This document shows positions 52,797 to 61,225 of a DNA stretch of 64,000 nucleotides, one piece after another. A model generated the notes under the pieces. It was not told where the DNA came from. It was given only the letters and a program-made list of their open reading frames with translations, and did no database searches. Made by a program: the position numbers and the translations under genes. Positions within the stretch are counted from its first letter, which is position 1. Each line of letters begins with the position of its first letter. This DNA comes from Clostridia bacterium (lineage in GTDB: Bacteria > Bacillota > Clostridia > Christensenellales > Aristaeellaceae), in the NCBI GenBank assembly GCA_017412715.1, contig JAFPWU010000024.1, positions 1 to 64,000 on the forward strand, written 5' to 3'.

Positions 52797-55232
52797 ATGC
52801 GTAAACAGAGCCTGAACCTGAACTGGACGTTCCGGGAAAAGGATACGTTTTTTCTGGAGATGCCCAGGGAAACGAAGAAAATCAATCTGCCCCATGACTT
52901 CATTGTGAACCGCCCCCGTTCGGCTTCCGCCTATGGTGCGGCGCCGAACGGATACTTTGGGGATGGGGAGGGAATCTATGAAAAAACGCTGGAGATTCCG
53001 GAAGAATGGGCAGGAAAGCGCCTGGTGCTGGATATAGACGGCGCATATATGAATACCGAGGTGGAGCTGGACCGGCAGCTGGTGTCCCAGCACCCTTACG
53101 GATATACGCCGTGGCTGGTGGACCTGACCGGAAGACTGAGCCCCGGAACCCATGTGCTGAAAATCAAAACCCAGAGCCGTCAGCCGTCCACCCGCTGGTA
53201 CAGCGGCGGCGGACTCTATCGGGGGGTCAGCCTGTGGGTAGGCGAGGAGACCGGCATTCTGCCATGGGATCTTTTCGTTTCCACACCGCAGGTCAGCGCA
53301 AAAAAGGCGCTGCTGAAAGCGGAGGTAACGCTGACTACAGCCTCTGCCGCACCGAAAAAAACCCTGATCACCGCCTGCGTGACGGATGCTGCGGGGAACG
53401 GAATCGCCTCAGGAAGCCTGCATACTCAGGTGCTTCCGGGAAAGAAGGCCAAATCCGACCTGTGGATGACGGTCGAGGAGCCCGCGCTGTGGAGCCCGAA
53501 GACGCCGAACCTGTATACGCTGCGGGTCAAGGTTTCCGTGCCGGGGCAGGAGGATGAAACAGCAGAAGTTTGCTTCGGCATCCGGAAATACGAAGTGGAC
53601 GCTGAACAGGGGCTGCGCCTGAACGGAAAACCGCTCAAGCTGAAGGGCGGCTGCATTCACCATGACCACGGTTTCCTCGGCAGCGCTGCTTATCCCCGGG
53701 CGGAGGAACGAAAGATTCAGATTCTGAAGGCCGCCGGCTACAACGCGGTTCGCATCAGCCACTATCCTCCCAGCCTGGCGATGCTGGAAGTCTGTGACCG
53801 GGAAGGCATGATTCTGCTGGATGAAGCATTCGACTGCTGGCGGATGGGCAAGGTAGCGATGGACTATCATCTGTATTTTGAGGACTGGTGGGAAAGGGAC
53901 GTGACCTGCATGGTGCTCCGCGACCGGAATCATCCCTGCGTCTTCAGCTACTCCATCGGCAACGAAATCGGGGAGCGGGACGGCTCCGGAGACGGCTATG
54001 CCTGGGCCCATCGAATCTCCGATAAAATCCGCTCCCTGGACAGCACACACTTTATCACCTCTGCGATCTGCGGGATTTTTGACGCGGAAGCCTTTGCCCA
54101 GGCCGTGAAGGAGGCTGGCGGCGACCCCACGAAGGTTAACTTTATGAATCTGGAACAGAAACAGAAAGAACGGGATGCATGGGGCGAAAAAACCGCCGAT
54201 TATGCTTCCGCCCTGGATATTGTGGGCTATAACTATCTGTTCCAGCGCTACGCGGAGGATCACAGGAAATTTCCGGGACGTGTCATCATGGGAACAGAAA
54301 CCCACCCTTTCAATACCTATGATTACTGGAAGGCAACCATGGAGAATCCGCATGTAATCGGGGACTTTATTTGGACCGCCTACGATAATCTGGGTGAAGC
54401 CGGGGTGGGCCGGGTAGTCTGGAACAGCAGCGGAGAGGCTCACGGCTTTATGGGCGGTTATCCCTGGCGCTCATGCTTCCAGGGGGATATGGATCTGTGC
54501 GGTTACCGCACCGGACAGAGTTACTACCGTGAAATCATGTGGGAAGCCTTTGAAGGCGGAAGCGATAAAATGGCGCTGTATACCACCCATCCCTGCCATT
54601 ACGGTGATGAATTCTGGGGAACCGGATGGCACTGGCGGGATGTGGAGGACAGCTGGAACTACGGCGAGGAATGGATTGGGAAACCGGTGCCCGTTTTTGC
54701 CTATGCGGATGCGGAAGAGGTGGAATTCATTCTGAACGGCCGTTCTGTGGGACGGGCCAGAGTAGAAAAGCTGGAAGCTGCGCTGGATATTCGTTACGAG
54801 CGGGGAAAGCTGGAAGCTGTTGCGTATCGGGACGGGAAACCGGTTGCACGGGCGGAACTGGCAACGACGGGGCCGGCCTGCAGGCTGACCGCGGCGGTGG
54901 ACCGGCCTGAAATCCGGGCGGATCAGCAGGATCTGGCCTATGTGGCGCTGACGCTGACGGATGCCCAGGGCGCCAGGGTTCCTGACGAAACGAGGGAAAT
55001 ACATATCGAAGTGGCCGGCGCCGGACATCTGGCGGGAATCGGAAACGGAAACCCCTGCACCGAGGAAAATTATGGCACCCCATTCTGCCTGGCTTACGAA
55101 GGCCGCGCGATGGCGGCGGTGATTGCAGATGAGGAAGGGGAGATTCATATCAAAGCCTGGGCGGATGGACTGGAGCCGGCGGAGACGGTGATTCGGGCCT
55201 GTGAAGCGGAAGAGGACTCTGCCCAGCGTTAA
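52797..55232 (+). CDS. GH2 glycoside hydrolase (beta-galactosidase type)
   Basis: An 811-residue family 2 enzyme: jelly-roll N-terminal domain with WYSGGGLYRGVSLWVG, Ig-like domain, TIM barrel from about residue 275, then C-terminal domains including a DUF4982-like region and a Big-like sandwich. The acid/base is Glu390 in IGNEIGERDG and the nucleophile Glu501 in MGTETHPFN. No signal peptide. ATG at 52797 follows AAGGGGA; an open frame of 37 codons upstream lacks a ribosome site. It follows the terminator at 52621, so it is probably transcribed less or from its own promoter. Only about 40 percent of the sequence looks similar to the GH2 at 25005, so they likely differ in substrate. Confidence 0.91.
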   Translation: MRKQSLNLNWTFREKDTFFLEMPRETKKINLPHDFIVNRPRSASAYGAAPNGYFGDGEGIYEKTLEIPEEWAGKRLVLDIDGAYMNTEVELDRQLVSQHPYGYTPWLVDLTGRLSPGTHVLKIKTQSRQPSTRWYSGGGLYRGVSLWVGEETGILPWDLFVSTPQVSAKKALLKAEVTLTTASAAPKKTLITACVTDAAGNGIASGSLHTQVLPGKKAKSDLWMTVEEPALWSPKTPNLYTLRVKVSVPGQEDETAEVCFGIRKYEVDAEQGLRLNGKPLKLKGGCIHHDHGFLGSAAYPRAEERKIQILKAAGYNAVRISHYPPSLAMLEVCDREGMILLDEAFDCWRMGKVAMDYHLYFEDWWERDVTCMVLRDRNHPCVFSYSIGNEIGERDGSGDGYAWAHRISDKIRSLDSTHFITSAICGIFDAEAFAQAVKEAGGDPTKVNFMNLEQKQKERDAWGEKTADYASALDIVGYNYLFQRYAEDHRKFPGRVIMGTETHPFNTYDYWKATMENPHVIGDFIWTAYDNLGEAGVGRVVWNSSGEAHGFMGGYPWRSCFQGDMDLCGYRTGQSYYREIMWEAFEGGSDKMALYTTHPCHYGDEFWGTGWHWRDVEDSWNYGEEWIGKPVPVFAYADAEEVEFILNGRSVGRARVEKLEAALDIRYERGKLEAVAYRDGKPVARAELATTGPACRLTAAVDRPEIRADQQDLAYVALTLTDAQGARVPDETREIHIEVAGAGHLAGIGNGNPCTEENYGTPFCLAYEGRAMAAVIADEEGEIHIKAWADGLEPAETVIRACEAEEDSAQR

Positions 55233-55346
55233 GGCGGATCAATTCATCGCCTCCTGATGCCGTACTCATCAAAAAAGCATATGGGCTGTACTGAAATCAG
55301 GATCAGCATATTTTGCCGCTGCCAGGGAGTTTTTTCAGGGTTTACA

Positions 55347-55375
55347 TTGCTTCCCGGAACACATTTTGATATAAT
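55347..55375 (+). promoter_or_regulatory. Extended -10 promoter before the flavin/cytochrome gene cluster
   Basis: TTGCTT at 55347-55352, 17-bp spacer, TGATATAAT with the -10 at 55370-55375. It lies about 80 bases before the PAP2-like gene and is the likely start of the run 55455-61115. Confidence 0.58.
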
Positions 55376-55454
55376 AACTGCCGGAGTATTAGCATGAGCC
55401 GCTCTTGAAAGAGAGTCGCGCACAGACGGCTATGGACGAGGGGAAGAGAAAGCA

Positions 55455-55898
55455 ATGAAATCAGTGCTGGAGAACCGGACGCTGATCGCCTGCATGATGG
55501 CGTGGTTTTCCGCCCAGCTGGCGAAATATCTGATCGATGGAATCCGGCGCAGGGGCTGGAGCCCCCGGCAGCTGCTTTTCGGATCGGGCGGCATGCCTTC
55601 TTCGCATACGGCCTTTGTGGTGTGCCTGGGCACCATGGCGGGACTGATCGAGGGATTTGATTCCCTGAGCTTTGCCATGTGCTTTGTGTTTGCCTTCATC
55701 GTCATGACGGACGCCATCGGGGTCCGGCGGGAGACGGGGAGACAGGGAAGCGCCATCAACATTCTGATGGACTGGTTTACCCTGGAGCACCAGTCCGAAG
55801 AGGAAAACAAGGATCTGAAGGAAAGGATGGGCCATTCCCCCCTGGAGGTGCTGGTCGGCGCCCTGTGGGGCGTAGGATGTGCCCTGATCATGAGATGA
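55455..55898 (+). CDS. Divergent PAP2-family (DUF212) membrane protein
   Basis: A 147-residue membrane protein with about three to four helices and the SGGMPSSHTAFVV motif, the phosphatase-like signature of the DUF212 divergent PAP2 family; IGVRRETGRQG is the second conserved block. PAP2 enzymes remove phosphate from lipids; activity in this divergent group is unproven. It starts behind GGGGAAGAG and overlaps the next start codon by four bases (ATGA), so it belongs to the same transcript as the redox genes, though a functional link is not clear. Confidence 0.88.
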   Translation: MKSVLENRTLIACMMAWFSAQLAKYLIDGIRRRGWSPRQLLFGSGGMPSSHTAFVVCLGTMAGLIEGFDSLSFAMCFVFAFIVMTDAIGVRRETGRQGSAINILMDWFTLEHQSEEENKDLKERMGHSPLEVLVGALWGVGCALIMR

Positions 55899-56305
55899 AG
55901 TCCGGAAGGAAGACGCCCGGGAAGGATGAATTCAGATTCCGGAAAGGAGACGGAGTCGCCGCGGGAGCGGTTGTGCTGGCGGCTGTGGCGCTGCTGGTCT
56001 GCCTCCTGACCGCGAACGGGGGCGGGAGCGCCGGCCGGGCGAAAATCTATCAGCAGGGAGAGCTGATCCGGGAGGTATCCCTCGCCGAAAATGCGGAATT
56101 CCTCATCGAGGGGGAATACCGGAACACGGTCACTGTACGGGACGGGAAGATTGCCATCACCGGCAGCGACTGTCCGGGGGAGGACTGTGTTCATTCCGGA
56201 TGGATTTTCCGGCCGGGCCGGAGCATCGTCTGCCTGCCGAATCGGGTGGAAATCCGGCTGGAGGGAACGGCGGGCGCGGACGATGTGGACGCGGTGGTGA
56301 GGTGA
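55895..56305 (+). CDS. NusG domain II-containing membrane-anchored protein
   Basis: A 136-residue protein with one helix (about 25-45) and an extracytoplasmic NusG-II-like domain. The conserved SDCPGEDCVHSGWI contains a Cys-x5-Cys pair plus His, typical of this family, which often lies beside apbE, rnf-like and FMN-binding genes in Firmicutes. ATG at 55895 overlaps the previous stop (ATGA). The Cys pair suggests redox or metal binding, but its role in flavin-based electron transfer is inferred from neighbourhood only. Confidence 0.88.
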   Translation: MKSGRKTPGKDEFRFRKGDGVAAGAVVLAAVALLVCLLTANGGGSAGRAKIYQQGELIREVSLAENAEFLIEGEYRNTVTVRDGKIAITGSDCPGEDCVHSGWIFRPGRSIVCLPNRVEIRLEGTAGADDVDAVVR

Positions 56306-56308
56306 AGC

Positions 56309-56800
56309 ATGAAGACGAAAGACCTGACCACCATGGCTCTTATGACGGCCCTGGCCCTGGCTTTGAGCTGGGTTGAAAGGCTGATTCCGCTGGAGCTGCT
56401 GATCCCTCTGCCCGGCGTAAAGCTGGGACTGGCCAATACGGTCACGCTGTTTGCCCTGTATCGGCTGAATCTGCCGGCGGCCGCTCTGATTCTGACGGCC
56501 AGATGCCTGCTGACGGCGCTGTTCAGCGGGAGCATGACGGGGCTGGCCTTCTCCCTGGCGGGGGGATTCCTGTCGATGGCCGTGATGGCGCTGGCCAGGA
56601 GAAGCCGCCACCTGAGCGTATACGGGGTCAGCGTGCTGGGCGCGGCAGGGCATAACTGCGGACAGATATTTATGGCCATGGGGCTGATGCATTCCACAGC
56701 CATCCTGGGATATCTGCCCTACCTGCTGATGATCGGAACCGTCTGCGGCCTGGCGACCGGAACGGTATGCGCGGGGGTGCTGCGGGCGGTCAGGGGCTGA
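56309..56800 (+). CDS. Gx transporter family / heptaprenyl-PP synthase component I-like membrane protein
   Basis: A 163-residue integral membrane protein with about five helices. MALMTALALALSWVERLIP and VKLGLANTVTLFALY are hallmarks of the Gx-transporter family (Pfam heptaprenyl diphosphate synthase component I). In flavin-based electron-transfer gene sets this protein recurs next to NusG-II and ApbE and is thought to work in the membrane, perhaps with quinone or flavin; that role is inference. It starts three bases after the NusG-II stop. Confidence 0.87.
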   Translation: MKTKDLTTMALMTALALALSWVERLIPLELLIPLPGVKLGLANTVTLFALYRLNLPAAALILTARCLLTALFSGSMTGLAFSLAGGFLSMAVMALARRSRHLSVYGVSVLGAAGHNCGQIFMAMGLMHSTAILGYLPYLLMIGTVCGLATGTVCAGVLRAVRG

Positions 56801-56908
56801 AAATGCCCCGGATGAGGGAGATAAAACTGGCATCCGAAGGACGGAGACACAAGGAGAAAGGGGAGGACGGAGCCGGAAGACGGGCCGTTCTCCGGGGAGA
56901 AAACGACG

Positions 56909-58105
56909 TTGAGACGAAAGATTCCCGCGGTGATGCTGGCGGTTCTGATGGGGGTATGCGCCCTGGGACTGACGGGATGCGCCGCGAAGGAGAAGATTAA
57001 ATATCAGACCACCTTCCTGAACCTCTTCGATACGGTGACATCAATCACCGGATATGAGGAAAGCGAGGAAGCCTTTAACAGGACCGCCGCCCGGATTCAC
57101 GACGAGATGGAGGCCTACGATCATCTGTACGACATCTATCATGAATACCCGGACACAGTAAATCTGTGCACGGTGAACCGGCGGGCGGGAGAGACGGTGA
57201 CGGTGGACCGGCGGATTATGGATCTGTTGGTCTTTGCCCGGCAGGTGGACGAATTCTCGGGGCACCGGACGAACGCCATGTTCGGAGCGGTGCTGCGGGA
57301 ATGGCATGAGGCCAGGGAATACGGCATCAGCAGCCCGGAAAATGCTTATCTGCCGGACGGGGAGAAGCTTCGGGCGGCGGAGAAGCATACGGGATTCGAT
57401 CTGATCGAGATGGATGAAGAATCCTGCACGGTAAGGATTACGGATCCGGAAGCCAGCCTGGATGTGGGCGCCCTGGCCAAGGGATATGCCGTCCAGAAGG
57501 TGAGCGAAACGCTGCCGGAGGGTTATCTGCTCTCCGTGGGCGGAAATGTGGTCGCCACCGGGCCGAAGCCGGACGGGTCGCTGTGGACCATCGGGGTCGC
57601 GGATCCGGAGAAGAACGGGGAAACCTACCTGCAGAAGGTAGGCATCGGCAAGGGAACCGTGGTGACCAGCGGAGATTACCAGCGGTATTATGTCGTGGAC
57701 GGAACCCGGTACAGCCATATCATCGATCCGGAGACCCTCTATCCCGGGACGAAATGGCGCGGAGTGACCGTGATCTGCGATGATTCCGGACTGGGAGACG
57801 CCCTGAGCACCTCGCTGTTCCTCCTGGACCGGGAGACGGGGCAGGAGCTGCTGAACCGCTTCGGTGCGAAGGCCATGTGGATCGACGCGGACGGAAAGCT
57901 GTTATTCAGCGACGGATATGAGAGGATGGGGATGGATCATGAAGAAGACATTACCGGCCTGGGCTGTACTGACTCTCATCTGCATCGTGGCGGCCGCGCT
58001 GCTGGCTGGAACCAACCTGATGACCAAGGACGTGATCGCGGAAAACGCCAACCGGGCCATGATGGAAACCTTCGGAAAGCTACTTCCGGATGCCGCCAGC
58101 TTTGA
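56909..58105 (+). CDS. apbE: FAD:protein FMN transferase, lipoprotein
   Basis: A 398-residue ApbE flavin transferase, which attaches FMN covalently to Thr of target proteins outside the membrane. A signal peptide with lipobox LTGC (Cys23) makes it a lipoprotein. Core motifs: the FDTVTSITGYE start, DVGALAKGYAVQKVSE, SVGGNVVATG, TSGDYQRYY and RYSHIIDPETLYP. TTG at 56909 is the start, behind GGGGAG at 56894-56899. The normal family end is near residue 343 (FSDGYERM). The frame instead runs about 55 codons further, overlapping the next gene by 167 bp with a low-complexity, non-family sequence; a lost stop or frameshift is likely. Its targets should be the FMN-binding domains encoded just downstream. 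Confidence 0.93.
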   Translation: MRRKIPAVMLAVLMGVCALGLTGCAAKEKIKYQTTFLNLFDTVTSITGYEESEEAFNRTAARIHDEMEAYDHLYDIYHEYPDTVNLCTVNRRAGETVTVDRRIMDLLVFARQVDEFSGHRTNAMFGAVLREWHEAREYGISSPENAYLPDGEKLRAAEKHTGFDLIEMDEESCTVRITDPEASLDVGALAKGYAVQKVSETLPEGYLLSVGGNVVATGPKPDGSLWTIGVADPEKNGETYLQKVGIGKGTVVTSGDYQRYYVVDGTRYSHIIDPETLYPGTKWRGVTVICDDSGLGDALSTSLFLLDRETGQELLNRFGAKAMWIDADGKLLFSDGYERMGMDHEEDITGLGCTDSHLHRGGRAAGWNQPDDQGRDRGKRQPGHDGNLRKATSGCRQL

Positions 58106-61100
58106 GACGCTGGAGAGCGGTGTGACCGTCGGAAAGGACGGGAACGGAAACCCGGTGGGGTACGCGCTGGCCGCGACGACCCAGGGCTTTGGCGGCGAGG
58201 TGGAGACCACGGTGTCCGCCCTGACGGATGGAACCATCGGCGGCATCAGCGTGGGCGGATCCAATTTCGCGGAGACGGCGGGATTGGGCGCCCGGGCGAA
58301 GGAGCCCGAATTCCAGGCGCAGTTTGCCGGAAAGAGCGCGCCTGTGGCCCTGACCAAGGACGGAGGGGAAATCGAGGCGCTGAGCGGCGCTACGATTACC
58401 AGCCGGGCGGTCATCAAGGGCGTGAACGAAGCCATGGAGGGCATTGCGGCGGAGGCAGGCTTTTCCGTCGAAGTGAAGATCAATGCCCAGAAGGTGGGCG
58501 AGGGGCAGTATTCCTCCGCCGCTCCGGGGTTCGGCGGAAATGTCCGGGTTACCCTGACCGTGGACGAAGACAGGACGATCACCGCCATGGAGATCGGGGA
58601 CAGCGAGTTCAACGAAACGGAAGGCCTCGGAAAGAGAGCGCTGGAGCCTGAGTTCCAGGCCCAGTTTATCGGAAAGACGCTGCCTGTGACCGCGGACCAG
58701 ATCGACGGTCTGACCGGGGCGACCATCACCACTGGCGCGGTGCTCGAGGCGATCGGAAACATCTCCAGCGGCCTGGATAAGGGGCTGGCGGATATGGAGA
58801 TTACGGCCCTGGAAGCGCCGGAAACGGCTGCGGAGGAAGAGACCGCGGAACCGGAGACTGCGGAAGCGGAGCCAGCGGAAGCCGCGGCAGAGACTTCGGA
58901 AGTGAAGACAGAGGAAGCAGAAGCCGTAGAAGAGGCTGCGGCGGAAGCCCCAGCTGTTGAAACTTCCGGCGAAGCGCTTTCCGCGTCGGCCCAGGGATTT
59001 GCCGGGCCGGTGAAGGTGACGCTGACGCTGGATGAGAAGAAGACGATTACCTCCATCGAGATCGGGGATGAGAACTTCGCCGAGACGGAAGGCATGGGAA
59101 AGAAGGCGCTGGAGCCTGAATTCCAGGCACAGTTCATCGGAAAGACCATCCCGCTGACGATGGATGATATCGACGCGCTGGCGGGGGCCACCGTGACCAC
59201 CACAGCGGTCATTGAAGCAATCAACACCATTGCCGCCGGACTGGACGGAGCTACGGCTGAGGAACCCGAAGCGGCGGAGGCCCCGGCGGCGGAAACTTCC
59301 GGCGAAGCGCTCTCCGCGTCGGCCCAGGGATTCGCCGGGCCGGTGAAGGTGACGCTGACCCTGGATGAGAAGAAGACGATCACGTCCATCGAGATCGGGG
59401 ATGAGAACTTTGCCGAGACGGAAGGCATGGGAAAGAAGGCGCTGGAGCCTGAATTCCAGGCACAGTTCATCGGGAAGACCATCCCGCTGACGATCGAGGA
59501 CATCGACGCGCTGACGGGGGCCACCGTGACCACCACCGCTGTGGTCGAGGCGATCAACACGATTGCCGCCGGGCTGGACGGAGCTACGGCTGAGGAACCC
59601 GAAGCGGCGGAAACCCCAGCTGTTGAAGCTTCCGGCGAAGCGCTTTCTGCGTCGGCCCAGGGATTTGCCGGGCCGGTGAAGGTGACGCTGACCCTGGATG
59701 AGAAGAAGACGATTACCTCCATCGAGATCGGGGATGAGAACTTCGCCGAGACGGAAGGCATGGGAAAGAAGGCGCTGGAGCCTGAATTCCAGGCCCAGTT
59801 CATCGGAAAGACTGTTCCGCTGACGATGGATGACATCGATGCGCTGGCGGGGGCCACCGTGACCACCACGGCGGTAGTCGAGGCGATCAACACCATTGCC
59901 GCCGGGCTGGACGGAGCGCCGGCCGAGGAAACCGCAGAGGATCCTGCCGCTGAAGAAGCTGCGCCGGCAGCCTCCGATTCCGGAACCGGATACATCATGG
60001 CAGGAGCGGGCACCGGGATTACGGTGATCCCTGCCACCGAATGGGAGAACACCTTCCCGGACGTATATGCCAGCTACATGGCGAACGCGGAGAATGAGGA
60101 AGTCGTCGAGTATACGGAACAGTATCCTTTCCTGGGGACGGTTTACGAGGACTATGGATTTGCGAAATATTACGGCAGCGCCCGGGGTCACTATTACAGC
60201 ATCTCTGACCTGATGGCCACCGGACGGCCCCACGCGCTGGCCAATTGCTTCACCTGCAAGACGGCGCAGTTTACCGTCATGACCCTGAATGAGGGGAACA
60301 GCGCCTACAGCAAGCCCTTTGAGGAGATCGACGCCTCCGGATTTGAGGACATCGGGTGCTTTACCTGCCACGCTAATACCCCCGGAGGAAAGATCACCGT
60401 GACCCACAGCTATCTGGTGGACGCCATGGGCGAGGACTTCGAAAAGGTGAAGGGCGAGGTGCTTTCCTGCGGGCAGTGCCACGTGGAATACTACTTTGCG
60501 CCCGACGGGAAGGCAACCTCTCTGCCCTACACCAACCTGGCCGGCATGACGCCGGACGCCATGTACGAATTCTACGAGGCGATGGACTTCGCGGACTACA
60601 CCAATCCCCGGACAGGCGTTCGGCAGCTGAAGGCGCAGCACCCGGAGATGGAGACCTTCCTGGGCGAGGGAAGCGTTCACAGAAGCACCTTTACCTGTGC
60701 GGACTGCCATATGGAGCGGCTGACCAATGAGGCAGGGGAAACCTACCTGAGCCACAAGTACGTGAGCCCCCTGGAGAGCGAGACGATCCGGCAGAACTGC
60801 AGTGCCTGCCATGCCGACCTGACCGGATTCGTTCACGGAATTCAGGAAAAGATGGAGGCCAGAACCATTGCCATCGGGGAGGAACTGGAAACCTTGACAA
60901 ATCGCCTGGCGGACGCGGTAGCAGGCGGAAAATACACGGATGAGCAGTTGACGGAGATTCGGGCGCTGAACCGGAAGGGACAGTGGTACTGGGATTTCGT
61001 CTTTGTCGAGAACAGTGAAGGAGCACATAACTCGAAGCTTGACAACTCCTGCCTCGATAAGGCGGAGACCGCCATTCACGAGGCGCTGGATCTGCTGGAC

Positions 61101-61115
61101 AGGCTGGATGTCTGA
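57939..61115 (+). CDS. Five-FMN-domain / pentaheme NrfA-type nitrite reductase fusion
   Basis: A 1058-residue extracytoplasmic protein. An N-terminal membrane anchor (about 7-27) is followed by an RnfG-like FMN-binding domain and four more. Each has a flavinylation motif whose acceptor Thr lies at about 152 (SGAT), 262 (TGAT), 418 (AGAT), 529 (TGAT) and 640 (AGAT). An Ala/Glu-rich linker separates domains 2 and 3. From about residue 693 it is an NrfA-like ammonia-forming nitrite reductase. Heme 1 is CFTCK (Cys770-Lys774), the lysine-ligated active-site heme unique to NrfA. Four CXXCH sites follow at 807, 844, 920 and 954. The catalytic Tyr851 or Tyr852 (CHVEYY) and His901 (AQHPEME) are kept, with Arg763 a candidate third residue. 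The NrfA part (about 366 residues) is shorter than usual (about 440-480). ApbE upstream and CcsA/ResB downstream fit flavin and heme loading. Electrons would flow FMN to heme to nitrite; the substrate is inferred. Confidence 0.92.
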   Translation: MKKTLPAWAVLTLICIVAAALLAGTNLMTKDVIAENANRAMMETFGKLLPDAASFETLESGVTVGKDGNGNPVGYALAATTQGFGGEVETTVSALTDGTIGGISVGGSNFAETAGLGARAKEPEFQAQFAGKSAPVALTKDGGEIEALSGATITSRAVIKGVNEAMEGIAAEAGFSVEVKINAQKVGEGQYSSAAPGFGGNVRVTLTVDEDRTITAMEIGDSEFNETEGLGKRALEPEFQAQFIGKTLPVTADQIDGLTGATITTGAVLEAIGNISSGLDKGLADMEITALEAPETAAEEETAEPETAEAEPAEAAAETSEVKTEEAEAVEEAAAEAPAVETSGEALSASAQGFAGPVKVTLTLDEKKTITSIEIGDENFAETEGMGKKALEPEFQAQFIGKTIPLTMDDIDALAGATVTTTAVIEAINTIAAGLDGATAEEPEAAEAPAAETSGEALSASAQGFAGPVKVTLTLDEKKTITSIEIGDENFAETEGMGKKALEPEFQAQFIGKTIPLTIEDIDALTGATVTTTAVVEAINTIAAGLDGATAEEPEAAETPAVEASGEALSASAQGFAGPVKVTLTLDEKKTITSIEIGDENFAETEGMGKKALEPEFQAQFIGKTVPLTMDDIDALAGATVTTTAVVEAINTIAAGLDGAPAEETAEDPAAEEAAPAASDSGTGYIMAGAGTGITVIPATEWENTFPDVYASYMANAENEEVVEYTEQYPFLGTVYEDYGFAKYYGSARGHYYSISDLMATGRPHALANCFTCKTAQFTVMTLNEGNSAYSKPFEEIDASGFEDIGCFTCHANTPGGKITVTHSYLVDAMGEDFEKVKGEVLSCGQCHVEYYFAPDGKATSLPYTNLAGMTPDAMYEFYEAMDFADYTNPRTGVRQLKAQHPEMETFLGEGSVHRSTFTCADCHMERLTNEAGETYLSHKYVSPLESETIRQNCSACHADLTGFVHGIQEKMEARTIAIGEELETLTNRLADAVAGGKYTDEQLTEIRALNRKGQWYWDFVFVENSEGAHNSKLDNSCLDKAETAIHEALDLLDRLDV
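58959..59957 (+). repeat. 333-bp tandem triplication encoding FMN-binding domains 3-5
   Basis: Three in-frame copies begin at 58959, 59292 and 59625, exactly 333 bp (111 codons) apart, and are nearly identical at the DNA level, so recent. Each encodes one FMN-binding domain and its Ala/Glu linker. Confidence 0.96.
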
Positions 61116-61181
61116 TGACCCGGGCCGCTTTAAAAGAATAAAAGAAAAAAATTGCACGGAAACGCATTCGGAAATGAATAC

Positions 61182-61213
61182 GCGCCGAAGAACAACCGTT
61201 CTTCGGCGCTTTT
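61182..61213 (+). terminator. Terminator hairpin abutting the ccsA ribosome site
   Basis: A perfect 12-bp stem (61182-61193 with 61198-61209), AACC loop and TTTT, followed at once by AGGAG of ccsA. It would reduce read-through from the large fusion gene into the heme-attachment genes. Confidence 0.68.
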
Positions 61214-61225
61214 AGGAGAAACAGC

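Noticed and set aside
58959-59957. Regular repeats considered as a CRISPR or satellite array
   Set aside because: The units are 333 bp, in frame, and encode FMN-binding domains with no spacers.
58080-61157. A minus-strand open frame of about 1025 codons opposite the FMN-NrfA gene
   Set aside because: It mirrors the 333-bp repeats of the sense gene and has Arg/Leu/Gly-rich low-complexity sequence with no domain, so it is an antisense shadow.
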